DNA of 64,000 nucleotides, from contig CAVWMF010000009.1 of assembly GCA_963756025.1 (NCBI GenBank), positions 310,001 through 374,000 on the forward strand. The letters are read 5' to 3'. This stretch comes from Bog-473 sp963756025. Its GTDB lineage: Bacteria > Actinomycetota > Acidimicrobiia > Acidimicrobiales > RAAP-2. The notes beneath the pieces are model-generated. The model did no database searches, had not been told where the DNA came from, and saw only the letters and a list, made by a program, of their open reading frames with translations. Below, one piece after another: positions 26,319 to 34,675 of this stretch (the first letter of the stretch is position 1; every line of letters begins with the position of its first letter). Made by a program: the position numbers and the translations under genes.

Positions 26319-28064
26319 ATGTACGACGTGATCATCCGTGGCGGAAAGATCGTCGACGGGACCGGTCGGGAACCCTTCGTTGGTGACGTGGTGATCAAAG
26401 ACGGGCGGATCGCTGCCGTCGGGGGGGAGGTGGACGGCGACGCCATCCGGGTGATCGACGCCACCGACCGGCTGGTGACGCCCGGGTTCGTGGACATCCA
26501 CACCCACTACGACGGCCAGGTGACATGGGACGACCAGATGAACCCGTCTTCGCACCATGGGGTCACGACGTTGGTCATGGGCAACTGCGGGGTGGGCTTC
26601 GCACCCGTGCGGCCCGGTCAGGAGGAGTGGCTGATCCAGTTGATGGAGGGAGTGGAGGACATTCCCGGCACGGCGTTGGCCGAAGGGATGACCTGGGGTT
26701 GGGAGACCTTCCCCGAATACCTCGACGTGCTCGCACGACGACGGCTCACCGTCGATGTGGGGGCACAGATCGCCCATGGAGCGGTGCGGGGGTATGTCAT
26801 GGGGGACCGGGGGGCGCGCAACGAGCCGGCCACGCCCGAGGACATCGCGCAGATGCGTGCCATCGTGCGCGAGGCGATGGAAGCGGGCGCGCTCGGTGTC
26901 ACGACGTCACGGGTCCTCGGTCACCGCGCCATGGATGGTGAGCCCGTTCCAGGCACGTTCGCCGCCCATGACGAGCTGTTCGCCCTGGGATATGCCCTGC
27001 GTGACGCCGGCACCGGGGTGTTCGAGTTGGCGCCCGCCGGCGCGGACGGGCAGGACGTGATCAAGGCACCGGTGGAGATGGCGTGGATGCGTAAGCTCTC
27101 GGCCGAGATCGGGCGGCCCGTCACCTTCGGCATGAACCAGGTGGAGGACGATCCCGAGCAGTGGCGGATGCTGCTGGCCGAATCGCTGGAAGCTTGTGGC
27201 GACGGATCCCAGTGCTACCCGCAAGTGGCGGCCCGGCCATTCGGGATGCTCATAGGCCTGCAGACCCATCATGCCTTCGCCAAGCGCCCGACGTTCATTG
27301 CGTTGGCGCAGTTGGAGTTGCCCTTGCCCGCGCTCGTGGCCCGTTTGCGCCAGCCGGATGTGCGGGCGGCGATCCTGGCCGAGGAGAACCTCCCCGCTGA
27401 TCCCTCCCTGATGTGGGACATGATGCCCGCAGCCATGGAGCGGTTCGCCAACCGCCTCTATCCGATGGGACCCGGGCTCGACTACGAGCCGCTGCCCGAG
27501 CGTTCTCTGGCCAAGCTGGCGGCGGCCCAGGGTGTGCCGGCGCTCGAGTTGTTCTACGACCTCATGCTCGAGGACGAAGGCCGCGCCATGATGCTGCTGC
27601 CGATCTACAACTACGCGTGGGAGAGCCACGACGTCATTCGCCAGATGCTCCTGCACCCGCAGTCGGTCTCAGGCCTGTCCGACGGTGGGGCCCATTGCGG
27701 CATGATCTGCGACGCCTCGATCCCCACCTACATGCTCACCCACTGGGCCCGCGATCGCGTGCGGGGCGAACGGCTGCCGCTCGAGTTCGTCGTCAAGAAG
27801 CAGACGAAGGATACGGCCACCCTTTACGGGCTGGGCGACCGGGGCAGCCTCGAGGTGGGACTGCGGGCGGACATCAATGTCATCGATTTCGAGAACCTGC
27901 GCCTCGGCAGCCCCTGGATGGCGCATGACCTCCCGTCAGGCGGCCGCCGCCTCCTCCAAGATGCCGAGGGTTACGACTACACGTTCGTGGCCGGCGACAT
28001 CACCCGGGACCACGGTCGGGATACAGGCGCACTTCCGGGTCGGCTCGTGCGCGGGGCCCGCTGA
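26319..28064 (+). CDS. D-aminoacylase/N-acyl-D-amino-acid deacylase-like amidohydrolase
   Basis: A 581-residue metal-dependent hydrolase with the amidohydrolase layout: beta-sandwich strands at both ends (MYDVIIRGGKIVDGTG; GLRADINVIDFENLRLG) around a TIM barrel. Metal ligands visible are His61 and His63 in DIHTHYDGQ and Cys90 in GNCGVGFAP, the Cys being the D-aminoacylase signature; SDGGAHCGM lies near the end of the barrel. It may hydrolyse an N-acyl amino acid conjugate or a ring amide; the substrate is unknown. ATG 26319 starts the gene after a GGGGGG stretch. It is flanked by reverse-strand SDRs. Confidence 0.86.
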   Translation: MYDVIIRGGKIVDGTGREPFVGDVVIKDGRIAAVGGEVDGDAIRVIDATDRLVTPGFVDIHTHYDGQVTWDDQMNPSSHHGVTTLVMGNCGVGFAPVRPGQEEWLIQLMEGVEDIPGTALAEGMTWGWETFPEYLDVLARRRLTVDVGAQIAHGAVRGYVMGDRGARNEPATPEDIAQMRAIVREAMEAGALGVTTSRVLGHRAMDGEPVPGTFAAHDELFALGYALRDAGTGVFELAPAGADGQDVIKAPVEMAWMRKLSAEIGRPVTFGMNQVEDDPEQWRMLLAESLEACGDGSQCYPQVAARPFGMLIGLQTHHAFAKRPTFIALAQLELPLPALVARLRQPDVRAAILAEENLPADPSLMWDMMPAAMERFANRLYPMGPGLDYEPLPERSLAKLAAAQGVPALELFYDLMLEDEGRAMMLLPIYNYAWESHDVIRQMLLHPQSVSGLSDGGAHCGMICDASIPTYMLTHWARDRVRGERLPLEFVVKKQTKDTATLYGLGDRGSLEVGLRADINVIDFENLRLGSPWMAHDLPSGGRRLLQDAEGYDYTFVAGDITRDHGRDTGALPGRLVRGAR

Positions 28065-28160
28065 GCGGGCTCTCCCCAGCACGCCCCGCCCCGCTCCACC
28101 CCCTCAGCTCCGCCGCGCCTGACCGCTCGTGGTCATCCTCACGTGCTCATCCGCTCGTGC

Positions 28161-28949
28161 TCATCCGGGCATGTTGGCGCCGCAGTCGGCCACGATGGAC
28201 TGGCCGGTGATGGCGCTCGACGCATCGGAGGCGAGGAAGAGCGCGACCTGGGCGATCTCCTCGGGCGTGGCGATGCGCCGCAGTGCGGTGGAGCGGGCTC
28301 CCTTGTTGCGGATCTCCTCCCATGTGACGCCCTGCTCGTCCGCCAACCGCCGCCAGTAGTTGCGCAGGAGGTCGGTCTGGATGCCGCCGGGCACGAGGCA
28401 GTTCACCCTGATGCCGAAGGGACCGACCTCCTTGGCCACCACCTTGGTCAACGTCCGCAGGCCGGCCTTGGCCGTGCTGTAGTGGCTCTTGCGATCGATC
28501 CCTTCGAGCCCGGCTGTGGACGAGAAGTTGACGATGGACCCGCTCTGGCGCTCCCGCATGCTCTGCTTGACGACCTCGCGGCTGCAGAGCATCGCTGCGG
28601 TCACGTCGACGGCGATGGTGGCGTTCCAGTTCTCGAGTGTCTGGTCCCAGATGTGGAGGTCTTTGCCGGGCTGTGCCGCGTTATTGCACATGACGTCGAC
28701 CCGCCCGTACTCGGCCACCGTGTCGGCCACCATGTCGATGACCGCCGCTTCGTCCGTGACGTTGGTGGTGCGGGCGATCGCCCTTCCGCCCTTGGCCCGG
28801 ATAGCGACAGCCACCTTTTCGAGGAGCTCGGTGCGGCGCCCGGCCAACGTCAGGTGCGCGCCCTCATCGGAGAACAGATGGGCCATGACCTCGCCCAGAC
28901 CGTCGCCCGCTCCGGTGATGATGACGACCTTGTCCGCCAGTCTTTCCAT
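28161..28949 (-). CDS. Short-chain dehydrogenase/reductase
   Basis: A 262-residue classical SDR. TGAGDGLGEVMA, CNNAAQPGKD, FSSTAGLEG and Tyr-x3-Lys in HYSTAKAGL are present, ending GQSIVADCGANMPG. ATG 28949 follows GAGGGGGAAAC. It is convergent with the amidohydrolase and divergent from the CoA ligase at 29128; the two probably share a control region between 28950 and 29110. Substrate not assignable. Confidence 0.86.
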   Translation of the reverse strand: MERLADKVVIITGAGDGLGEVMAHLFSDEGAHLTLAGRRTELLEKVAVAIRAKGGRAIARTTNVTDEAAVIDMVADTVAEYGRVDVMCNNAAQPGKDLHIWDQTLENWNATIAVDVTAAMLCSREVVKQSMRERQSGSIVNFSSTAGLEGIDRKSHYSTAKAGLRTLTKVVAKEVGPFGIRVNCLVPGGIQTDLLRNYWRRLADEQGVTWEEIRNKGARSTALRRIATPEEIAQVALFLASDASSAITGQSIVADCGANMPG

Positions 28950-29110
28950 GTTTCCCCCTCTGGGTTTCTTGCCGTGGTCGTGCGGCCCGACGGCGTCGGG
29001 CCGCACGATATCCCAGTGCCCATCCGACGTTCGCCGCTGGACACACGTGGCATGCTTTCACGGCGCGAGACGGCGCGCCGCAACTTCACACCGTCCTCCA
29101 AGGGGGAGCA

Positions 29111-29140
29111 ATGCCGCTCATTAGCCAATGCCGCTCATAG
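29111..29140 (+). other. Nine-codon upstream frame made by duplication of a start region
   Basis: ATGCCGCTCATTAGCCA (29111-29127) is followed by a 16-nt near copy that begins the CoA ligase at ATG 29128. The first ATG has the good ribosome site (AGGGGGAG), but its frame ends at TAG 29138 after nine codons. The true start therefore lies inside a short upstream frame and may depend on re-initiation. Confidence 0.6.
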
Positions 29141-30624
29141 CCAATGACGTGCTGGCCTGCGCCGCCGGGACCGCACCGGCGCGCTTGGCCGTGACGTTGG
29201 GCGACGAGCGGCTGACCTTCGGCGAGGTCGACGTCCTGGCCAATCGGTTCTCGAACACGTTGCACGCGCTGGGGGCGCGCCGCGGCGAGCGCGTGGCCTG
29301 GTGGTCGGAGACCACGCTCGAGGGCGTCGGGCTCTACTTCGCCCTGAGCCGGCTCGGCGTGGTCTTCGTGCCGCTGAACCCGGCCTATACGGATGACGAA
29401 GCCGCTGTGGTGTTGACCTACATCCGTCCCCAGATGTTGATCGTGGATCCGGCGCACGCCGAGCGGGCCGAACAGCTCGTGGCGGGGACGGACATCATGC
29501 TGGTCACGGTCGGCGGCGGGGGCCGCCACGGTGCACTGCCGGGCATCGGCCTGAGCCTGCAGGCCCAGGCCGCCTCCGCTGCGCCGCCGCCGGTGCCGCT
29601 CCCCGACGAGGACGCCATCTGCACCATCTTCCTCACGAGCGGGAGCACCGGGCAGCCCAAGGGGGTGATGGTCTCCCAACGCGCCACCTGGCTGCGGACC
29701 CATGCCGGCGCGGCGGCGTACTCGACGACGGGTGGCGCGGGCGAGGTGGTCATGTTCCCCCTCTTCCACATGGCCGGCTGGAACTTCGCCATGATGGCCT
29801 GGTCGGCCCGGCATGCCGCGCATCTCGTCAGCCGGGCCGACGCGGAACAGCTCCTGGGCGCCGTCGGGCGATGGTCGCCCTCGGTCATCTACTGCATCCC
29901 CGCCGTGTGGCGCCGCATCCTCGAGAGCGACCTCGCCGTCGACACCAGCAGCGTCGAGTGGGCCCTGACCGGCACGTCGCAGGTCACCCAGGAGTTGCTG
30001 GCCGGGATCAAGGAGCGCTTCCCGGCTGCGCGCACGACGGTCAACTACGGATCCACCGAGACGGCCCGGGCGGTGGGGTTGCGCGATCCCGATCTGTTCA
30101 CCCATCCGGGCAGCGTCGGCCATCCCATCCCCGGCGTGCAGGCCAAGGTAGCCGGGGACGGGGAGCTCCTCTTGACGAGCGACCGCCTCATGACCGGGTA
30201 CTTCGAGCTCCCGATCGAGACGGCCCAGGCCCTCCAGGACGGCTGGTACCACACGGGGGATCTGGCCGAGCAGGACGACGAGGGCTACCTGTACATCGTC
30301 GGCAGAAAGAAGGAAGTGATCCGCACCGGAGGTGAGACGGTGGCCCCGGTCGAGGTGGAGACGGCGCTGGCGGGCTATCCGGGGATCGCCGAAGTGGCCA
30401 TCGTCGGCATCCCCGACCCCCAGTGGGGCGAGGTGGTCTGCGCGGTCGTCGTCCTGCAACCGGGGGCCGAGGTGCCGAGCGTGGAGGGTCTGCGGTCCCA
30501 CATCGGGGAGCGTTTGGCGGCATACAAACACCCACGTAGGGTGGTCCAGGCCGATGTGTTGCCGCGCACCTCGGCCACGGGCCAGGTCCAGCGGGCCAAG
30601 CTGGTGCAGGAATTCGGTTCCTAG
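29128..30624 (+). CDS. AMP-forming acyl-CoA synthetase heading the OFOR operon
   Basis: A 498-residue ligase. FLTSGSTGQPKGVMVSQRA is the phosphate loop, NYGSTETARAVG the adenine-site region, YHTGDLAEQDDEGYLYIVGR and RTGGETVAPVEVETAL the hinge, and TSATGQVQRAKL the C-terminal motif, where Gln stands in the place usually held by the catalytic Lys (GK), a point worth testing. It lies 8 nt upstream of the OFOR gamma subunit, so the acid it activates and the 2-oxo acid of the OFOR may be in one pathway. The start sits in a duplicated sequence (see 29111). Confidence 0.85.
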   Translation: MPLIANDVLACAAGTAPARLAVTLGDERLTFGEVDVLANRFSNTLHALGARRGERVAWWSETTLEGVGLYFALSRLGVVFVPLNPAYTDDEAAVVLTYIRPQMLIVDPAHAERAEQLVAGTDIMLVTVGGGGRHGALPGIGLSLQAQAASAAPPPVPLPDEDAICTIFLTSGSTGQPKGVMVSQRATWLRTHAGAAAYSTTGGAGEVVMFPLFHMAGWNFAMMAWSARHAAHLVSRADAEQLLGAVGRWSPSVIYCIPAVWRRILESDLAVDTSSVEWALTGTSQVTQELLAGIKERFPAARTTVNYGSTETARAVGLRDPDLFTHPGSVGHPIPGVQAKVAGDGELLLTSDRLMTGYFELPIETAQALQDGWYHTGDLAEQDDEGYLYIVGRKKEVIRTGGETVAPVEVETALAGYPGIAEVAIVGIPDPQWGEVVCAVVVLQPGAEVPSVEGLRSHIGERLAAYKHPRRVVQADVLPRTSATGQVQRAKLVQEFGS

Positions 30625-30632
30625 GAGGACTG

Positions 30633-31217
30633 GTGGAGAGAGAAGTGCTGTTCACAGGGGTCGGAGGGCAGGGCGTCCAGATCGCCTCGAAGACCCTCGC
30701 CACGGCGGCCATCGCCGAGGGGTGCCAGGTCATGCTGGTGCCCCGCTACGGCGGGGGCATGCGCGGGGGGATGACCAACGCCGAGGTCACCATCGGCGAC
30801 CAGGCCCTGCGCGCCCTCCCGGTCGCCACCTCGGCCTGGTCGGCCTACGTGATGGACCCGACGTTCTTCGCCACCATTGCGCCCAACCTGGCCGACGGCG
30901 CCGTCGTGGTCGTGAACTCGTCACTCTTCACGGGCACCGTCGATGTCGCCGGGGCCAAGGTGTTCGAGGTCCCGGCCAGTGATGTCGCTGCCGAGCTCGG
31001 CAACCCGATGACCGCCGGCTTCGTGCTCCTCGGCGCCTACGTGGCGCTGACGGGCCTGGTCAGCCTCGACAGTGCGATCGTCGCCATGCGCGAGTTGGTG
31101 CCGGCGTATCGCACGCAGCATCTCGAAGCCAACGGCCGGGCCCTGCGGGCCGGGGCGGCGGCGGTTCCCGCTCTGGCCGCACCGGCATGGGCCAAGCATG
31201 CGGCGATCGCATCGTGA
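30633..31217 (+). CDS. 2-oxoacid:ferredoxin oxidoreductase, gamma subunit
   Basis: A 194-residue OFOR gamma subunit: FTGVGGQGVQIASKTLA at the N-terminus and the family hallmark PRYGGGMRGGMTNAEVTIG near residues 41-60. In the complex it binds CoA and helps form the interface for oxidative decarboxylation. GTG 30633 follows TAGGAGG; the stop overlaps the ferredoxin-like subunit start as GTGA. Gene order gamma-delta-alpha-beta is that of VOR/KOR-type enzymes. Confidence 0.88.
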   Translation: MEREVLFTGVGGQGVQIASKTLATAAIAEGCQVMLVPRYGGGMRGGMTNAEVTIGDQALRALPVATSAWSAYVMDPTFFATIAPNLADGAVVVVNSSLFTGTVDVAGAKVFEVPASDVAAELGNPMTAGFVLLGAYVALTGLVSLDSAIVAMRELVPAYRTQHLEANGRALRAGAAAVPALAAPAWAKHAAIAS

Positions 31218-31549
31218 GCGCCACCCCGGCGACCCCGGCACCCGGTACCGGAACGGCGAGAACGCATGTGACCCGGGGCACCGTGGTGCTCGACGCCGAG
31301 CGCTGCAAGGGCTGCGGCCTGTGCGTGCCGGCCTGCCGTCCGGGCGTGCTCTCGCTCGGGGGCACGATGAACCATGCCGGGTTCAATCTCCCCGAACTGC
31401 GTGAAGGGTGCACAGGATGCATGGCCTGTGCCGAGATCTGCCCCGACTTCGCCCTCGAGGTCTGGAAGTTCGAAGTGCCCATTGCCATGGGGGCCACCGC
31501 CGCAATGGCCGCCAGCGCCCCGAGTACAGAGGCCGACAAGGAGGTCTGA
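31214..31549 (+). CDS. 2-oxoacid:ferredoxin oxidoreductase, delta (ferredoxin-like) subunit
   Basis: A 111-residue protein with two [4Fe-4S] motifs: CKGCGLCVPACRPG and CTGCMACAEICPD. It relays electrons from the TPP-bearing catalytic subunit to an external ferredoxin. GTG 31214 overlaps the gamma stop. An Ala-rich C-terminal tail follows the second cluster, and a very strong AAGGAGGT site near its end serves the alpha subunit. A paralogue is at 61859. Confidence 0.9.
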   Translation: MSATPATPAPGTGTARTHVTRGTVVLDAERCKGCGLCVPACRPGVLSLGGTMNHAGFNLPELREGCTGCMACAEICPDFALEVWKFEVPIAMGATAAMAASAPSTEADKEV

Positions 31550-31550
31550 G

Positions 31551-32657
31551 ATGGCACCCCGTCTCATGCAGGGCAGCGACGCCGTGGCGGACGCGGCCAT
31601 CTTGGCCGGCTGCAAATTCTTCACCGGGTACCCGATGCTCCCCTTCACCGAGCTGTTGGAGAACATGGCCAAGAAGCTCCCCGCCGCGGGCGGGGTGTGC
31701 ATCAACGCCGAGAGCGAGATCGAGGGCATCAACATGGCGCTCGGCGCGGCGGCCACCGGAGCGCGCGCCGCCACCGGGTCGTGCGGCCAGGGGGTCAGCC
31801 TGATGCAGGAGGGCATCGCCGAGCTGGCCCTCAACGAACTGCCGCTGGTCGTCTTCACCATGGCCCGGGGCCAGCAGGACTACTTCCAGTGCACCCGAGG
31901 GGGTGGGTGGGGCGACTACCGCACCATCACCTTGGCCCCCAAGGACATTCCCGAAGCGGTCGCGCACACCCAGGAGCTCTTCTACCTGGCCGACCTCTAC
32001 CGCACGCCGGTGATCCTCTACGGCGACTACGTCATTGCGCACACGTCGGTCGGCATCGAGATCGAGGCCATGGAGTTCGGACCGCTCCCGGCCAAGGACG
32101 AGTGGGCCCTCGACGGCACCATGAGCGGCACCGGACGGGCCCGCCAGATATGGACCTGGAACCGGGGCAAGCCCAACACGCCCGGCGTCGGTCCCGATGC
32201 TGCCTGGAACACCATCGCCGACAAGTACGCCCACATCGAAGCGACCGAGCAGCGCTTCGAGACCTATCGGGCCGAGGACGCCGACATCCTGGTCGTCTCC
32301 TTCGGGACCACGTCGGTCTTCGTCGACCGGGTGGTCGACGAGCTACGGGACGAAGGCATGTCGATCGGGTCGTTCCGGCCCATAACCCTGTGGCCGTTCC
32401 CCGCCGTGGGACTGGAGGAGGCGACCAAGGGCAAGCGCCACGTCCTGGTCTACGAGCTCAACGCCGGCCAGATGGTCGACGACGTCCGCATGTACGCCCA
32501 CGATCGTTCCGTGATCCGGTCGATCGGTGGGGTGTCCCAGGACGAGTCGGGTATGCGCCAAGGGGATCTGTTGAACGCCGACGAGGTTCGTCAGCGCATA
32601 CGCCGAGCCGTGGGCGAGCCCGTGGCCGCAGGGAATAGAAGGAGAGGAGCTCCATGA
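31551..32657 (+). CDS. 2-oxoacid:ferredoxin oxidoreductase, alpha subunit (VorB/KorA-like)
   Basis: A 368-residue alpha subunit. Hallmarks are SDAVADAAILAGCKFFTGYP, INAESEIEGINMALGAAATG, ATGSCGQGVSLMQEG and QQDYFQCTRGGGWGDYR. The substrate-proximal motif that is YPITP in pyruvate oxidoreductases reads YPMLP here: Leu30 replaces the conserved Thr, whereas the paralogue at 62161 keeps Thr (YPMTP). This suggests a different 2-oxo acid, probably bulkier or less polar. ATG 31551 follows AAGGAGGT; the stop overlaps the beta subunit start. Confidence 0.88.
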   Translation: MAPRLMQGSDAVADAAILAGCKFFTGYPMLPFTELLENMAKKLPAAGGVCINAESEIEGINMALGAAATGARAATGSCGQGVSLMQEGIAELALNELPLVVFTMARGQQDYFQCTRGGGWGDYRTITLAPKDIPEAVAHTQELFYLADLYRTPVILYGDYVIAHTSVGIEIEAMEFGPLPAKDEWALDGTMSGTGRARQIWTWNRGKPNTPGVGPDAAWNTIADKYAHIEATEQRFETYRAEDADILVVSFGTTSVFVDRVVDELRDEGMSIGSFRPITLWPFPAVGLEEATKGKRHVLVYELNAGQMVDDVRMYAHDRSVIRSIGGVSQDESGMRQGDLLNADEVRQRIRRAVGEPVAAGNRRRGAP

Positions 32658-33433
32658 CCATCGTCGACATCACGAGCGCACCGGACCGGGCCGCCCATCG
32701 GGTGGCGGACTTCAAGCCCAACCTCCTGCAGTCCTCCGAGCACGAGCTCTGCCCGGGCTGCGGCCACCCCGTCGCCTGGCGACTGGTGCTCGACGCCTTG
32801 GTCGAGTTGGAGCTGGCCAGCAACACCATCCTGATCGCCGGGCACGGTTGCTACACCCAGATGATGAAGATCAGCGATATCGATTCTTTGCAGTGCCTCC
32901 ATGGGCGGGCGCCTGCAGTGGCCACGGGCGTCAAGCGCATGAAGCCCGGAGCTGCCGTCGTCACCCTGCAAGGGGACGGCGACATGGTGAGCGAGGGCCT
33001 GCACGAGGTCCTGCACGCCGCGGCCCGGGGCGAAAAGGTCACGGCACTGTTGTTCAACAACGGTGTCTTCGGTGACACCGGTGGCCACATGACGGCGACC
33101 ACGGTCATCGGCCAGCGCACCAAGACCAGCCTCGAAGGGCGCGAGGCCGCCGAGCACGGCTACCCGATCGACATCGCGAAGCTGCTGACCAACATCGAGG
33201 GCGCGGCCTACGTGGCGCGCGGCGCGGTCAACACACCGGGCATGATCGCCCGCACCAAGCGGATGATCCGCCGTGCCCTCGAATTGCAGATGGCCGGCGC
33301 CGGGTTCACCTTCGTCGAAGTGCTCACCATGTGCCCGACCGGGTGGTTCGTCCCCACACTGGACGGCCCCGAGTACCTCGAGGACTCCATGATGGAGACC
33401 TTCGGGATCGGCGAGCTCAAAGCCCCCGATTGA
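32654..33433 (+). CDS. 2-oxoacid:ferredoxin oxidoreductase, beta (TPP-binding) subunit
   Basis: A 259-residue beta subunit. CPGCGHPVAWR carries cluster or structural Cys residues, GHGCYTQ follows, and GDGDMVSEG with NNGVFGDTGGHM is the TPP/Mg-binding core. It completes a four-gene OFOR that converts a 2-oxo acid, CoA and oxidised ferredoxin to acyl-CoA and CO2. ATG 32654 overlaps the alpha stop. The 3' end overlaps the convergent TIM-barrel gene by 17 nt. Confidence 0.9.
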   Translation: MTIVDITSAPDRAAHRVADFKPNLLQSSEHELCPGCGHPVAWRLVLDALVELELASNTILIAGHGCYTQMMKISDIDSLQCLHGRAPAVATGVKRMKPGAAVVTLQGDGDMVSEGLHEVLHAAARGEKVTALLFNNGVFGDTGGHMTATTVIGQRTKTSLEGREAAEHGYPIDIAKLLTNIEGAAYVARGAVNTPGMIARTKRMIRRALELQMAGAGFTFVEVLTMCPTGWFVPTLDGPEYLEDSMMETFGIGELKAPD

Positions 33434-34286
33434 CAGACCAGGCGTCGCCACTGCCTGCCTGCGACCAGAGTGCGCCCATGCGCTCGCTCGCCCGTCGCGC
33501 CGCAGAGGTCGGAGAGAGCGCATGGAGCTCGTCAGAGAGGACCTCGGGACCGCACAGGGTGAGTCCGCCTGAGTCGGAGAGACTTTTTATGGCCCTCGTG
33601 AGATCAAAGACCCCGTCCCCCGGGAGGAGGCGGTGGTGCATCATCTCGTCGGACCAGTGGCCGACTCGCTCCGCCGCCCCGTCGCTGATCTGACACGAGA
33701 AGATGCGCTCACCGGGAATCGACTCGAGCGCCTGAAAGTCCGGGTTGCCCCGGAAGAAGTGCCAGCTGTCAAAAAGCACACCCCCGTTTTCGCAGCCGGC
33801 CAGGCGCACGATCTCCCACGCGCTCGCGATGTCCGGCAAGAAGGAATGTGGTTCGAATTCCAAGTGGATCTTGCAGCCGATATCGGAGGCCTGGCGGCAG
33901 AGGTCAGCGAAACGCTCTGCGATGAGCTCGGTCGAGAGGTCGTCGTCCCGTCACCTCATCGCAATCGCATTGATGAACTGGACCTCCATTTCGGAGGCCA
34001 TGCGGAGACAGTCCTCAACGCTGGTGGGTTCGCTCCCGCCAAATGCATCCGAGGGTCGGAGCCAACTGAAGACGGCCTCGAGCACGAGCATCGGGACGCC
34101 CTCGCTCCTGGCGCGACCCGCCGCGTCAGCGAGCTTCACGCCCTTGTCACGGAGGAACGTCGCCTCCGCGGGTGACGTCGACACCGCCTCGAAGCCGGCG
34201 CTCAAGGCCGCATCCATGCGTTCGTCGAGTGAGCGGCCGAGGCCGACCGTCCGGGTCCAGAGAATCCGGGTGAGGCCGTCCGTCAT
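33417..34286 (-). pseudogene. Sugar-phosphate isomerase/epimerase-like TIM barrel with one frameshift
   Basis: The N-terminal part (MTDGLTRILWTRTVGLG, DAALSAGFEAVS) and the C-terminal part (KIHLEFEPHSFLPD, NGGVLFDSWHFFRG, RIFSCQISDGA) belong to the xylose-isomerase-like TIM-barrel family, which binds a divalent metal and acts on sugars or polyols. They lie in different frames; the switch is at about 33950, just after INAIAMR. Joined, the protein would be about 289 residues, a normal size. It is the last gene of the reverse operon starting at 40358, though a remnant lies between. A sequence error remains possible. Confidence 0.72.
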
Positions 34287-34410
34287 TGTGCTGACCGCCC
34301 TGGAACGTGTGTCATCGCGCCGGGCCTTTTAGCGCGGCCACATGGCGGCGAGCTCTGACGATTTCGTGGCCAGTGTGCCCTGGTGCCTGCCTGACGACCG
34401 GATGCTCACA

Positions 34411-34650
34411 TCATGGGAGGGTTCTTCGCCCGCAGCGCGCCGACGGTGCATTGGCTGCGCTCGAAATGGGCAAAGGGTTGTAGGAGAAGTGGGTCATGGC
34501 GTTTTCATGGGTGACCTTGTTGATCTCCTGATCGGTCAGGCCCTCGAGCTGTCGCCCCGCGATCTCGGGTGAGCGGGGCCACGTTGTATCCGAATGCGGG
34601 TCATCACATTCCCATGTGACGTTGCCCATGTTGAGGAGTGACGGACCGTA
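34411..34650 (-). pseudogene. C-terminal remnant of an amidohydrolase
   Basis: About 75 codons reading LLNMGNVTWECDDPHSD, then a stretch with INKVTHENAMTHFSY. They align with the C-terminus of the amidohydrolase at 41306 (FLNMDNVTWECDYPHSD, INRITHLNAMKHFSY). The N-terminal 300 residues are absent and no start codon is usable. It sits directly after the CoA ligase of the reverse operon, so a second amidohydrolase copy once stood here. Confidence 0.75.
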
Positions 34651-34675
34651 CTCGGCGAGACGTTCTCCCGCCTGT

